A stretch of 52,822 nt of DNA from Candidatus Pelagibacter sp. GTDB taxonomy: Bacteria; Pseudomonadota; Alphaproteobacteria; Pelagibacterales; Pelagibacteraceae. Positions 39,536 to 49,101 of the stretch are shown in pieces. The notes beneath the pieces were generated by a model. It worked only from the letters and a program-made list of their open reading frames with translations. It was not told the origin of the DNA and did no database searches. The DNA lies in assembly GCA_028101445.1 (NCBI GenBank), contig JAOHKR010000006.1:1-52822 (forward strand), read 5' to 3'. The position numbers and the translations under genes are program-made. The first letter of the stretch is position 1. Every line of letters starts with the position of its first letter.

Positions 39536-40624
39536 TATTTGCTTTTGATACCTTCTTCTATAAATTGATCAATATTACCATCTAATACACTTGATGGGTT
39601 TGTGCTCTCAGTTTTATTTCTTAAATCTTTTACAAGTTGATATGGCTGCAAAACATATGATCTAATTTGATGACCCCAACCAATATCTGTTTTTGAGTTT
39701 GCTTGTTTTTGATTTTCTTTATCCCTTTTTTGAATTTCATACTCATACAATCTAGCTCTTAACATTTTGTAACATGTTTCTTTATTTTTATGTTGAGATC
39801 TTTGATTTTGGCACTGTACGACAATTTTAGTTGGTAGGTGAGTAATTCTTACAGCGCTATCAGTTGTATTCACATGCTGTCCACCAGCACCGCTTGATCT
39901 GAAAGTATCTATTCTTAAATCTTTTTCGTCAATTTTTATATCAATATCATCATCTACTGCAGGATAAACCCAAACACTAGCAAAGCTTGTGTGGCGTCTT
40001 GCTCCACTGTCAAAAGGAGATATTCTAACCAGTCTATGTACTCCAGACTCGCCTTTCATTAATCCATATAAATAATTACCATCGACTTTTATTGTTGAAG
40101 ATTTAATGCCAGCTTCTTCTCCTTTATGTTCATTAATTATTTCATATTTATATTTTTTTTTATCAAACCATTTCATATACATTCTTCTAAGCATGTCAGC
40201 CCAATCCTGGCTTTCTGTCCCCCCTGCTCCTGCGTGAATTTCAAGATAAATATTATAATCATCATTTTCTCCTGATAAAAAACAGTTAACCTCACTTTTT
40301 TTTAAATTTTGTAAAATTTGTTCTATCTTAAGATTGCAGTCACTAATTGTTTCTGTGTCCTTTTCTTGTGATGCAAGATTAAATAAATCGCTTATATTAT
40401 TTAGATCGTTTAATGATTTTTTATAAGAATTTAAAATATCTTCAAAAATTTTTTTTTGTTTTATTGTTTTTTTTACTAAATCTTTATCTTTCCAAAAATT
40501 TTCTTGTAGTGAAGTTTTTTCTAATATTTCAAGTTTTGCTTCAACGTCATGCTTATCAAAGATACCCCCTAATATTATTTAGAGTTTTTTTGGTAATCTC
40601 CAATCTATTTTCAAAGGTATACAT
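39535..40624 (-). CDS. prfB: Peptide chain release factor 2, with programmed +1 frameshift
   Basis: RF2, which ends translation at UGA and UAA. A 22-codon first frame starts at ATG 40624 (MYTFENRLEITKK...) and ends RGYL then TGA at 40558-40556. Shifting +1 at CTT-TGA continues as L-D-K-H-D-V-E-A with no further stop to 39535, giving about 362 residues against 365 in E. coli. The SPF codon-recognition motif (RISPFDSGARR) and the GGQ catalytic motif (SSGAGGQHVNTTDSAVRITH) are intact. The start overlaps the mrcA stop (TAATG). This is the classic autoregulated frameshift, not a broken gene. Confidence 0.96.
40556..40570 (-). promoter_or_regulatory. prfB programmed +1 frameshift site
   Basis: Reads AGGGGG (40570-40565), then TAT, CTT (40561-40559) and TGA (40558-40556). 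The internal Shine-Dalgarno-like AGGGGG, three bases before the slippery CTT, and the in-frame TGA are the standard RF2 control elements. The base after TGA is T rather than the usual C. Confidence 0.93.
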
Positions 40625-42984
40625 TAATAAAATTGTCTGAATTTAATTAATATATCACTACCATTAATTGAAATTAAATTATTATTATTGATATTGTTGA
40701 TATCTCTCCTTTTTAATGCCTCAATAATTATATTTTTTTCTCCTGGTGCTGATTTTAACCCTGTGTCATAATTTAATGATGTTAGATATATATTTTCAGG
40801 AATTTTAAAATCTTCAAAATCATCTTTGTATAGGGCATTTTTTACAAAATCTTTGAATACAGGTAGAGCTGCTTTTGATCCAGTTTCGTATCTTCCAAGA
40901 GTTTTAGGATTATCATATCCAATATAAACGCCAATAATTAGATTAGAAGAAAATCCAATAAACCAAGCATCATAATTATCATTAGTTGTTCCTGTTTTTC
41001 CACCTAAAGGAACGTTGAGTGATTTCAATTTTTTTGCCGTTCCTCTTTCTACAGCGCCTCTCAATATAGATACCATTTGATAAGCTGTTTCTTCACTTAA
41101 TATTCTCTCATTTGTATTTTCAATTTTTGGAAGTTCTGTTGACTGATCTATAAATTTGTCACAACCTAGACATCTTCTATTTTTAACTTTGAAGATTGTT
41201 TTACCTCTTCTATCTTGTATTCTTGAAATTAAGTTTGGCTCAATTTTTTTTCCACCATTTACAAAAGGCGCATACGCGGTTGTTAAGCTTAACAGTGTAG
41301 TTTCTGCAGCACCTAAGGATACTGAAAGCAACTCTGGAATCTCATTATAAATATTTAATTTTTTTGAAAGGTCTAAAATTTTTTCTAGACCTAAAATTTT
41401 AGCTATTCTAACTGTCATTAAATTTCTAGAATATTCAATTCCTTTTCTTAGTGTAGAAGGTCCATAAAATTTTTTTCCATAATTTTCTGGCTTCCAATTT
41501 TTCAGTCCAACACCTTGACTTTCTACAAAAGGTGCATCCAAAATAATTGAATTTGGGGAAAATCCGTTTTCTAGTGCAGCAGCATAAACTATTGGTTTAA
41601 AGGCTGAACCAGGTTGTCTTTTTGCTTGCGTTACTCTATTAAATTCACTTGATTTAAAATTAAAGCCACCTACCAATGCTTTTACATCTCCAGAAAAGGG
41701 GTCTAATACAACAATTCCTCCATTTACGATTGGGTATTGTTTTACATCCCAATAATTATTTTCTTTTTTTACAAAAACAATATCTCCTACTTTAAAAATA
41801 TCAGTAATAAATTTTTTTTTTGGTATTATCCATTTTAAATTTACTGCAGATAAAAATTCTTCTGTGTTATTTTTTTTATCATTAATAATTTTAAATTTAA
41901 CCTCTAAGTCATTCAAACTAGTAATCTCTGCAATTTTCCATTTTAATGTTGGGTCAAGTTTAAATTTGTTTAATTTATTTTTCCAATTTTTATCTTTAAT
42001 TTTATTTGTTATCACACCTCTCCATCCGTGTCTTCGATCGTAATCTTCAATACCTTTTCTTAAAGATTTTATTGCTTGTATTTGATAATCTATGTTCAAT
42101 GGTGTTCTAATACTTAATCCTTGAGAGTATAATTTCTCAAAACTATAATTTTCTTTAACTGATCTTCTTACTTCTTCCGTATAGGAATTAGCTTCATTAA
42201 CTATTTCAATTTTTCTTTTTTTTAAATTTAATTTTGATTTTTTAAATTCGCTTAATTTTTTTTTTGAGATAAAATTATTATCTTCTAGATTTTGAAGGAC
42301 TAAATTTCTTCTATATTCCGCTACTTTTGGATATTTGTAAGGGTTATATTTACTTGGGGCTTTAGGTAAAGCAGCAAGCAAAGCAGCATCTGAATAAGTT
42401 AATTCTTTAATTGATTTATCAAAATATTCCAGACTGGCGGCAGCTATACCATATGTTCCTTGTCCTAAATATATTTGATTAAGATAAAGTTCTAAAATTC
42501 TTTCTTTTGTATACGCCCTCTCAATTCTAAAAGCTAGGATTGCTTCTTTAATTTTTCTTTTCATGGAAACTTCGTTTGTTAACAAAAAGTTTTTAGCTAC
42601 TTGTTGTGTAATCGTAGATGCTCCTTCAAGTCTTTTTTTCTGAGATAAATTTTTTATATTATTTATTATGGCTCTTAATATTCCTTTAGCATCAACTCCT
42701 GGGTGTTCAAAAAAATTTTTATCTTCCGCTGATAAAAAAGAATTTATTACTTTTACTGGTATCGACTCAAAAGGGACAAATAATCTTTTTTCGATAGCAT
42801 ACTCAGCTATAAGTCTTCCGTCTTTTGAGTAGACTCTACTCGATATAGGAGGTTGATAATTTGATAATTTTTTATAGTCTGGTAATCCTATAGAAAAGTA
42901 CCAAAGCGTCGATAATGCAAACATAAGAATTACAATAATAAATACTATTGTAAATTTTAGTGAAAAATTAAGAAAATTTAACAT
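40624..42984 (-). CDS. mrcA: Class A penicillin-binding protein 1A
   Basis: A 786-residue bifunctional murein synthase anchored by one N-terminal helix (about 10-30). The transglycosylase domain has EDKNFFEHPGVDAKGI and EGASTITQQVAKNFLL. The transpeptidase has the SxxK serine in RQPGSAFKPIVYAA, then SRNLMT and KTGTTNDNYDAWFIGF. An OB-like insert between them (about 310-420) marks the PBP1A type. Length is typical of alphaproteobacteria. The stop overlaps the prfB start, and the gene is divergent from the RNase E gene. Confidence 0.96.
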   Translation of the reverse strand: MLNFLNFSLKFTIVFIIVILMFALSTLWYFSIGLPDYKKLSNYQPPISSRVYSKDGRLIAEYAIEKRLFVPFESIPVKVINSFLSAEDKNFFEHPGVDAKGILRAIINNIKNLSQKKRLEGASTITQQVAKNFLLTNEVSMKRKIKEAILAFRIERAYTKERILELYLNQIYLGQGTYGIAAASLEYFDKSIKELTYSDAALLAALPKAPSKYNPYKYPKVAEYRRNLVLQNLEDNNFISKKKLSEFKKSKLNLKKRKIEIVNEANSYTEEVRRSVKENYSFEKLYSQGLSIRTPLNIDYQIQAIKSLRKGIEDYDRRHGWRGVITNKIKDKNWKNKLNKFKLDPTLKWKIAEITSLNDLEVKFKIINDKKNNTEEFLSAVNLKWIIPKKKFITDIFKVGDIVFVKKENNYWDVKQYPIVNGGIVVLDPFSGDVKALVGGFNFKSSEFNRVTQAKRQPGSAFKPIVYAAALENGFSPNSIILDAPFVESQGVGLKNWKPENYGKKFYGPSTLRKGIEYSRNLMTVRIAKILGLEKILDLSKKLNIYNEIPELLSVSLGAAETTLLSLTTAYAPFVNGGKKIEPNLISRIQDRRGKTIFKVKNRRCLGCDKFIDQSTELPKIENTNERILSEETAYQMVSILRGAVERGTAKKLKSLNVPLGGKTGTTNDNYDAWFIGFSSNLIIGVYIGYDNPKTLGRYETGSKAALPVFKDFVKNALYKDDFEDFKIPENIYLTSLNYDTGLKSAPGEKNIIIEALKRRDINNINNNNLISINGSDILIKFRQFY

Positions 42985-43008
42985 TTAATCATTTTATTAA
43001 TAATAAAT

Positions 43009-43038
43009 TTGACTTTCTTTAGGCATAAAAGATTTAAT
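43009..43038 (+). promoter_or_regulatory. Possible promoter of the RNase E gene
   Basis: TTGACT (43009-43014, 5/6 match to the -35) and TTTAAT (43033-43038, 5/6 match to the -10) are 18 bases apart in the gap between divergent mrcA and rne. It would give a leader of about 85 bases, in line with the long leaders of known rne genes. I saw no conserved leader hairpin. Confidence 0.35.
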
Positions 43039-43129
43039 TATGTGTATTTATTCACAAATTTGTATAAAATGCTTTTATGTCAAATTATATAATCACAGAT
43101 TTCAACAAATCAAAAGGAATTCAATTAAA

Positions 43130-44953
43130 ATGGAAAAAAATTTATACATCGATGCTTCGCATCCTAATGAAACGCGTATTGTACTTAAATCAAGTAATGC
43201 AATTGAGGAATACGAATTTGAAGATAAAAATAATTTAAACTTTAAAAATAATATTTATCTTGCTACGGTAAGTAGAGTTGAACCTTCATTACAAGCTGCT
43301 TTTGTAAATTTTGGAAGGGAGAGACACGGTTTTTTAGCATTTAATGATATTCAATCTGATTATTATCAAATTCCTTCGGAAGACAAAGATAAATTAAAAA
43401 TTGCTGAAGAAAAAATACGAGAAGATCTAAAGGATAATGCAACTGAGGCTGTTCAAGAAGTTGCTTCGACCGAGCTAACGTCAAATGATATCATTGATAA
43501 GACTGAAGACAAAACTAAGGAAGATAATACTGACGAATTAAAAGATAATAGTAAAAAAAATTACCGTGAAAAAGTAAAATCTTCTTTTGGTATTAAAAGA
43601 TATAAAATTCAAGAAGTTATTAAACCAGGACAGATAATTTTAATTCAAGTTATTAAGGAAGAAAGAGGGCAAAAAGGAGCTGCTCTTACAACATTTATAT
43701 CTTTAGCTGGAAAATATATAGTTTTAATGCCAAACACAGCCAAAGGAGGAGGAATATCCAGAAAAATTTTTAATTCCTCTGATCGACACAAAATAAGAAA
43801 TATTCTTAATGAGATTGATATACCAAAAAGCATGGGAGTAATTGTTAGAACTGCTGGAGCGAATAAAACAAAAAATGAAATACAAAAAGATTTTCAAAAC
43901 ACAATATCAACTTGGGAGGAAATAAAAAATAACGCGTTAGATTCAAATGCACCATCATTAGTTTATGAAGAAGGTGACATTATTAAGAGAACTTTAAGAG
44001 ATACTTACGATAATGAAACTAAAAATGTCTATATTGAAGGAAATGAAGCTTACCAAAAAGCAAAGAAGTTTATGAAAGAATTGATGCCAAAAAGTATAAA
44101 AAATATTAAGAAATATAGAGGCAAAATTCCACTTTTTCACGATGCAAATATTGAAAAAGAGTTGAATAATATTTATGAACCTACAGTGAAACTAAAATCA
44201 GGAGGCTATTTAGTTTTAAATCCAACTGAAGCTCTAGTTTCAATTGATATTAACTCTGGACAATCTACAAAACAAATTAATATAGAAAAAACAGCTTTAA
44301 ATACAAATTTAGAAGCTGCAGAAGAAATAGCACATCAAATTAAATTAAGAGATTTATCTGGTTTAATTGTAATAGATTTCATTGATATGATGAATTTTTA
44401 TAATAGACGCATGGTAGAGAAAAAATTGAAAGAAAGTATCAGAAAAGATAGAGCTAGAATTCAAGTTGGAAGAATAAGTAATTTTGGATTACTTGAAATG
44501 ACCAGACAGAGATTGAGAGAAGGATCTATAAAATGGGAAACACAACTTTCATGTGAGTCTTTTTCACAAAAAATTTTAAAAAAAATTCAATATTTGGCTT
44601 TTACTGAAAAAGTAAAAATTATCAAATCATATGTACCAAAAAAAATAAATAATTATATTCAAGAGAATTTATCGGAAGAGCTAAATTATTTTCAAAAAAA
44701 ATACTTATTTAAAATTGAAATATTATCAGATGAAAGATTATTAATACCTGAGTATAAAATTGAATTATTGAATAAATCAAAAAAAATTATAAATATTATT
44801 GAAAATATCAATGCAATCGCAGAAAATAAAAAAATTAAAAAAAAATTAATTAATGAAAAAAAAATTACCAAAAAGGATAAGAAAGAAGTAAAAAAAAAGA
44901 AAACAAAGAAAAAATTAAGAACTCTCTGGACTAGAAGAAAAAAGAAAAACTAA
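43130..44953 (+). CDS. rne: Ribonuclease E/G family endoribonuclease
   Basis: A 607-residue RNase E/G, the main endonuclease of mRNA decay and rRNA/tRNA processing. It starts [19 protein letters not shown], the alphaproteobacterial form; AAAAGGAA upstream supports this start over an in-frame one at 43040. The S1 domain (about 40-230) is split by an acidic insert. The catalytic aspartates are in [10 protein letters not shown] and [11 protein letters not shown]. After RQRLREG the CPxCxG zinc-link is missing. The protein ends in a very basic tail and has no long scaffold domain. Its stop overlaps thiG by 4 bases. Confidence 0.93.
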   Translation: MEKNLYIDASHPNETRIVLKSSNAIEEYEFEDKNNLNFKNNIYLATVSRVEPSLQAAFVNFGRERHGFLAFNDIQSDYYQIPSEDKDKLKIAEEKIREDLKDNATEAVQEVASTELTSNDIIDKTEDKTKEDNTDELKDNSKKNYREKVKSSFGIKRYKIQEVIKPGQIILIQVIKEERGQKGAALTTFISLAGKYIVLMPNTAKGGGISRKIFNSSDRHKIRNILNEIDIPKSMGVIVRTAGANKTKNEIQKDFQNTISTWEEIKNNALDSNAPSLVYEEGDIIKRTLRDTYDNETKNVYIEGNEAYQKAKKFMKELMPKSIKNIKKYRGKIPLFHDANIEKELNNIYEPTVKLKSGGYLVLNPTEALVSIDINSGQSTKQINIEKTALNTNLEAAEEIAHQIKLRDLSGLIVIDFIDMMNFYNRRMVEKKLKESIRKDRARIQVGRISNFGLLEMTRQRLREGSIKWETQLSCESFSQKILKKIQYLAFTEKVKIIKSYVPKKINNYIQENLSEELNYFQKKYLFKIEILSDERLLIPEYKIELLNKSKKIINIIENINAIAENKKIKKKLINEKKITKKDKKEVKKKKTKKKLRTLWTRRKKKN

Positions 44954-45726
44954 ATTATCCCTTTTACTGGCGAACTAGGTGATCCAAAATAATTTTTTTG
45001 CATCCTTCCTGCTAAATAAGAGTTTCGTCCTGATATTACAGCATCTTTAAAAGCCTTGGCCATTAAGACTGGATTTTTTGCTTTTGCTATTGCAGTATTA
45101 ATTAAAACACCATCACAACCAAGTTCCATTGCAATTGTAGCATCAGACGCTGTTCCTATGCCTGCATCTACTATTACTGGAACTTTTGATTGTTTAATGA
45201 TTAATGAAATATTGACTTTATTTTGTAAACCTAAACCTGAGCCAATTGGTGAAGCCAAAGGCATGATAGCTGACGCTCCATTATCTTCCAATTTTTTCGC
45301 TAGTAAAGGATCGTCACTACAGTATACCATTACATTGAATCCTTCCTTAACAAGTATTTTTGTAGATTTAATTGTTTCGATCATGTTTGGGTATAAAGTT
45401 TTCTTATCACCTAGCACTTCTAATTTTACTAGCTTCCAGCCTCCCATTTCTCTTGCCAACCTTAAAGTTCTTAAAGCATCTTTGGAATTGAAACAGCCAG
45501 CAGTATTAGGAAGGTAAATTATTTTTTTTGGATTTAAATAATCTGTTAGAATAGGTTTTTTTTTATCCAAAATATTCACTCTTCGCACTGCTACAGTCAC
45601 CATATCTGCACAAGAGGCTTTAATTGCCTTTGCAGTTTCGCTGAAACTTTTATACTTACCTGTTCCAACAATTAGTCTCGATTTAAGAGATTTTCCAGCG
45701 ACTTTAAAAATATTTTTTTTTTTCAT
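44950..45726 (-). CDS. thiG: Thiazole synthase
   Basis: A 258-residue TIM-barrel enzyme that forms the thiazole phosphate of thiamine from deoxyxylulose phosphate, dehydroglycine and ThiS-thiocarboxylate. Signatures are [20 protein letters not shown], the Schiff-base lysine region [11 protein letters not shown], and [26 protein letters not shown] split as in the family. It abuts thiS with no spacer. Confidence 0.96.
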   Translation of the reverse strand: MKKKNIFKVAGKSLKSRLIVGTGKYKSFSETAKAIKASCADMVTVAVRRVNILDKKKPILTDYLNPKKIIYLPNTAGCFNSKDALRTLRLAREMGGWKLVKLEVLGDKKTLYPNMIETIKSTKILVKEGFNVMVYCSDDPLLAKKLEDNGASAIMPLASPIGSGLGLQNKVNISLIIKQSKVPVIVDAGIGTASDATIAMELGCDGVLINTAIAKAKNPVLMAKAFKDAVISGRNSYLAGRMQKNYFGSPSSPVKGII

Positions 45727-45930
45727 TTATCCACCTCCGATGAAATGAACAATTTCAACTTTATCCTCATTTTTTAAGTATTTTTTTTTATAATTAATTT
45801 TTGGAACAATTATTCCATTATGCTCTAAAGCAAATTTTTTTTTAGTTAACTTATATTTTTTTAATAAATCTTGTATGGAAAAGTTTGATTTAATTGATAT
45901 TTTTTTTCCATTTAATTGTATTTTTGCCAT
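45727..45930 (-). CDS. thiS: Sulfur carrier protein ThiS
   Basis: A 67-residue ubiquitin-like protein ending in the Gly-Gly needed for thiocarboxylate formation (VEIVHFIGGG). The MAKIQLNGKKISI start and the central FALEHNGIIVPKINY match the family. It lies directly before thiG and is divergent from aroQ with a 33-base gap. Confidence 0.94.
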   Translation of the reverse strand: MAKIQLNGKKISIKSNFSIQDLLKKYKLTKKKFALEHNGIIVPKINYKKKYLKNEDKVEIVHFIGGG

Positions 45931-45963
45931 AATTCAGCTAATCAGTATTAATATTAAATATTG

Positions 45964-46401
45964 ATGAATAAAATTATAATTCTTAATGGACCAAATCTCA
46001 ACCTTTTAGGTGAAAGAGAAAAAACTGAATACGGAAGTTTTACATTAAAAGAAATTGAGGTGAACTGTAAAGAATTTGCTGATGGAAATGGTATAATACT
46101 CTCTATGTTCCAATCAAATATAGAAGGTGAAATTATTGAAAAAATTCAAAAATCAAGAAACGAACAGCATGGTTTAATTATTAATGCTGGTGGATACACA
46201 CATACTTCTGTTTCAATACATGATGCTTTAAAAATTTTAAAGATTCCTATTATTGAATTGCATATAAGTAATATTTATAATAGAGAAGAATTTAGACACA
46301 AATCTTTAATAAGCAAAGTTGCAAAAGGTATTATTTGTGGATTTGGCGCTAATGGGTATATAATGGCTCTAAAGGCTATGAAAGCATATTTAAAAAAATG
46401 A
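45964..46401 (+). CDS. aroQ: 3-Dehydroquinate dehydratase, type II
   Basis: A 145-residue type II dehydroquinase of the shikimate pathway. Motifs are ILNGPNLNLLGERE, the loop with Y in GYTHTSVSIHDAL, and ELHISNIYNREEFRHKS with the active-site histidine. I use the ATG at 45964; a TTG just before it in frame is less likely. It overlaps accB by 4 bases (ATGA). aroQ-accB-accC is a widespread bacterial order. Confidence 0.96.
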   Translation: MNKIIILNGPNLNLLGEREKTEYGSFTLKEIEVNCKEFADGNGIILSMFQSNIEGEIIEKIQKSRNEQHGLIINAGGYTHTSVSIHDALKILKIPIIELHISNIYNREEFRHKSLISKVAKGIICGFGANGYIMALKAMKAYLKK

Positions 46402-46823
46402 AAATTGATAAAAAATTAATTAAAGAACTTGTTGATAATTTAAAAGAATTTGGCTTAACAGAGCTAGAGTATCAGGAAGGGCAAACTAAAATTAAAGTTT
46501 CAAAAACCTCCAAGATGATTGAACAATCAAAAACAAGTGCGATTGTTTCTACTAATAAAGCTGTATTAAAATCTTCAGACGACTCGGATGGGATAAGGAT
46601 AAAATCTCCAATTATTGGTACGTCCTATTTAGCTGCTGAACCTGGAGCAAAAAAATTTGTTGAAGTTGGAGATAAAGTCAAAAAAGGTCAAACCATAATG
46701 ATTGTTGAAGCTATGAAAACTATGAATCATATACCATCAACTGAAGATGGTGAGGTAAAAAGAATTTTAGTTGAAGATGGTCAGCCAGTTGAGTTCGGTC
46801 AAACACTAATACTCCTTAAATAA
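46398..46823 (+). CDS. accB: Biotin carboxyl carrier protein of acetyl-CoA carboxylase
   Basis: A 141-residue BCCP. The biotinylated lysine lies in IVEAMKTMNHI near the C-terminus. The N-terminal helix (KKLIKELVDNLKEFGLTELEYQEG) and a charged linker precede the biotinyl domain. It passes the carboxyl group made by AccC in fatty-acid initiation. The linker is short and without the Ala/Pro-rich stretch of many BCCPs. Confidence 0.97.
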   Translation: MKIDKKLIKELVDNLKEFGLTELEYQEGQTKIKVSKTSKMIEQSKTSAIVSTNKAVLKSSDDSDGIRIKSPIIGTSYLAAEPGAKKFVEVGDKVKKGQTIMIVEAMKTMNHIPSTEDGEVKRILVEDGQPVEFGQTLILLK

Positions 46824-46830
46824 ATTAATA

Positions 46831-48168
46831 ATGTTCAAAAAAGTTTTAATAGCTAATAGAGGTGAAATAGCTGTAAGAATAATTAGAGCTTGTAAAGAAT
46901 GGGGCATAGCAACTGTAGCAGTTCATTCTGATGTCGACGCAGACTCTATGCATGTAAGACTTGCTGATGAAAGTGTTTGCATAGGCTCGCATCAACCACA
47001 AAATAGTTATTTAAATATTTCATCAATTATGTCTGCAGTGGATTTAACTGGCGCGGAGGCTATTCATCCAGGCTATGGTTTTCTATCAGAAAATGCAAAA
47101 TTTTCTGAAATAGTAAATAAACATGGAATTAAGTTTATAGGTCCAAGCGCAGATTTAATTTCTAAAATGGGTGACAAAATAGAAGCAAAAAGAATTGCAA
47201 AAAAATATGGTTTACCAGTGATTGAGGGATCCGAAGGAGGAGTAAAATCTGTTGCTGAGGCAAAGTCATTATGTAAAGATATTGGCTACCCAGTGCTTAT
47301 TAAAGCTGCGGGTGGTGGTGGTGGTAAGGGAATGAAAATTGTTGAAGAAGAAAGTAAGTTAGAAAACCTATTTTTGACAGCAAAAACTGAAGCTAAAAAA
47401 TTTTTTAATAACGACGAATTATACATTGAAAAATACTTTATGAATCCAAGACATATAGAAGTTCAAATAATGTCTGGTAAAAATAAAACCGTTCATTTAG
47501 GTGAGAGAGACTGTTCTGTTCAAAGAAGACATCAAAAGTTAATAGAAGAAACTCCCAGCCCTGTGCTAACCGAAGGCCAAAGAAAAGATCTTCTAGAAAA
47601 AACTGTAAAAATGGTCGAACAAATTAATTATGAGGGAGCCGGAACTGTAGAATATATTTATGAAAATGGAAAATTTTACTTTCTAGAGATGAACACAAGG
47701 GTTCAGGTAGAGCATCCAGTAACAGAAGTGCAAACAGGTATCGATATTGTAAAAGAACAATTATGGATAGCATTTACTGGGGATACTGCTTTAAACCAGA
47801 ACGATATCATGCCCAGAGGACATTCTATTGAATGTAGAATTAATGCTGAGAACCCAGCTTTAAATTTTCAACCCAGCCCAGGAATTATTAGTGTATGCCA
47901 TCAACCTTCAGGTTTTAGAACAAGAGTTGATGGAGCAATTTTTCAAGGTTGTAAAATAACACCATTTTATGACAGTTTAATTGCAAAAGTAATTTGCAAG
48001 GGCAGAAATAGAACAGAAGCAATTCAAAGAACTTTAAGATCATTAGATGAATTTGTGCTTGAGGGAATTACAACTACAATTGATTTACATAAGAAAATAT
48101 TAAATCACAAAAAATTTATTAATTCTGACTTTGATACAAATTGGTTAGGTAAAGAAAAATTTTATTAA
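46831..48168 (+). CDS. accC: Biotin carboxylase subunit of acetyl-CoA carboxylase
   Basis: A 445-residue ATP-grasp enzyme that carboxylates biotin on AccB. Signatures are ANRGEIAVRIIRACKEWGI, KAAGGGGGKGMKIV (ATP loop), GERDCSVQRRHQKLIEE and FLEMNTRVQVEHPVTE. Length is normal. It follows accB after 7 bases and its TTAA end is shared with the opposite DUF2155 gene. Confidence 0.98.
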   Translation: MFKKVLIANRGEIAVRIIRACKEWGIATVAVHSDVDADSMHVRLADESVCIGSHQPQNSYLNISSIMSAVDLTGAEAIHPGYGFLSENAKFSEIVNKHGIKFIGPSADLISKMGDKIEAKRIAKKYGLPVIEGSEGGVKSVAEAKSLCKDIGYPVLIKAAGGGGGKGMKIVEEESKLENLFLTAKTEAKKFFNNDELYIEKYFMNPRHIEVQIMSGKNKTVHLGERDCSVQRRHQKLIEETPSPVLTEGQRKDLLEKTVKMVEQINYEGAGTVEYIYENGKFYFLEMNTRVQVEHPVTEVQTGIDIVKEQLWIAFTGDTALNQNDIMPRGHSIECRINAENPALNFQPSPGIISVCHQPSGFRTRVDGAIFQGCKITPFYDSLIAKVICKGRNRTEAIQRTLRSLDEFVLEGITTTIDLHKKILNHKKFINSDFDTNWLGKEKFY

Positions 48169-48683
48169 ACATTAAAACAGTTAAGTAATTGTAAATCATA
48201 AATTGCATGGTCAAATGGGGTTAGGTTTGGGTCAGATGCAAAAGTCCATCCATTGAATATAAATACTTTTTCATTTTCATTTTTTGTAAGGTCTTTTACT
48301 TGCATATAAGCAACATCACCTACCCTATTATTTACTTTTATTTTTTCACATTTTAAAATTTTAATTTCCAATGGTCCAAATTTTTTTATTTCATTGAAAG
48401 CAACTAAAAGTTCAGATGATTTTGCAGTGATCTTATCAAGTCCAATTAATAAAGCATGTGGAGTTTTCAAAACGTTATTTTTTTGTTTTTTTTCTTTAAT
48501 CTTTTGATTTTTTATTGAATTAAATTTATTATCATCAAATTCTTCAAAACTTGGTTTTATTTCATTTAAATTAATTAATGGAGTGCTAACGATTTTATCT
48601 TCAGCGAAAGTCGAGTTATATATAAAAAAAAAGATGAGAAAAAAAAATTTATTTCCAAGTCTCATATTTTTTTTGTATATCAT
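48165..48683 (-). CDS. DUF2155 exported protein
   Basis: A 172-residue protein with a signal peptide (FFFLIFFFIYNSTFAED, cleavage likely after FA). The mature part has the DUF2155 core: LLIGLDKITAKSSELLV, FGPLEIKILKCEK, VFIFNGWTFASDPNLTPF and the terminal YDLQLLNC, with two cysteines that may pair. Function is unknown; it is conserved in alphaproteobacteria next to the NDUFA12-like gene. The start could also be the ATG at 48665 (MRLGNKF); both overlap the upstream gene. Confidence 0.85.
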   Translation of the reverse strand: MIYKKNMRLGNKFFFLIFFFIYNSTFAEDKIVSTPLINLNEIKPSFEEFDDNKFNSIKNQKIKEKKQKNNVLKTPHALLIGLDKITAKSSELLVAFNEIKKFGPLEIKILKCEKIKVNNRVGDVAYMQVKDLTKNENEKVFIFNGWTFASDPNLTPFDHAIYDLQLLNCFNV

Positions 48684-49002
48684 TTCTTTTAATTTTAACA
48701 GGTTTATGACTATTGTTTGATCCGGTTTGATTTTCTAAATGGTCTTTTTGCCAAATATATCTTTTTTTAATATTTTGATCCGGAATTTTGTTTACGGTAT
48801 GGTGAATCCATAAGTACCATTCTGATGAAATTTTAGTTGCTTCAATATCGCTAGAATAAACAACCCATCTTTCATCTTTTCTGCTTTTATAATATTTATT
48901 TTTAAATTCATCTTTTCCAACATATTTTCCATAAAACAAGGTCTTAAGAAAAGTTCCAAGAGTCTGTTGATTCCACCATGTAAAAATAATTTTTAAGCTC
49001 AT
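48649..49002 (-). CDS. NDUFA12-like complex I accessory subunit (17.2-kDa family)
   Basis: About 117 residues of the NADH:ubiquinone oxidoreductase 17.2-kDa family. The core is clear: FYGKYVGKDEFKNKYYKSR, RWVVYSSDIEATKISSEWYLWIHH. In alphaproteobacteria and mitochondria this protein binds the NuoI/NuoG side of complex I and aids its assembly. I use the ATG at 49002 (MSLKIIFTWWN); a longer TTG-started reading is less likely. It is coupled to DUF2155. Confidence 0.9.
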   Translation of the reverse strand: MSLKIIFTWWNQQTLGTFLKTLFYGKYVGKDEFKNKYYKSRKDERWVVYSSDIEATKISSEWYLWIHHTVNKIPDQNIKKRYIWQKDHLENQTGSNNSHKPVKIKRNDIQKKYETWK

Positions 49003-49101
49003 ATTTAATATTTTAAATCCACACAATTTGTAATTGTATTATTATAAATGGACACAATAAAAATTAATATATATCTTTATATTATTAGATTCCATTTAAA
49101 T

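Noticed and set aside
39535..40624. prfB as a frameshifted pseudogene
   Set aside because: The break is the standard programmed site with AGGGGG, CTT and TGA, and both halves match RF2 without other damage.
43040..43129. N-terminal extension of the RNase E gene
   Set aside because: The extension has no likeness to RNase E, and the ATG at 43130 has a ribosome-binding site and the family start.
45056..45517. A 153-codon open frame on the plus strand opposite thiG
   Set aside because: It lies fully inside a clear ThiG gene and resembles no protein; it is a mirror of thiG codon use.
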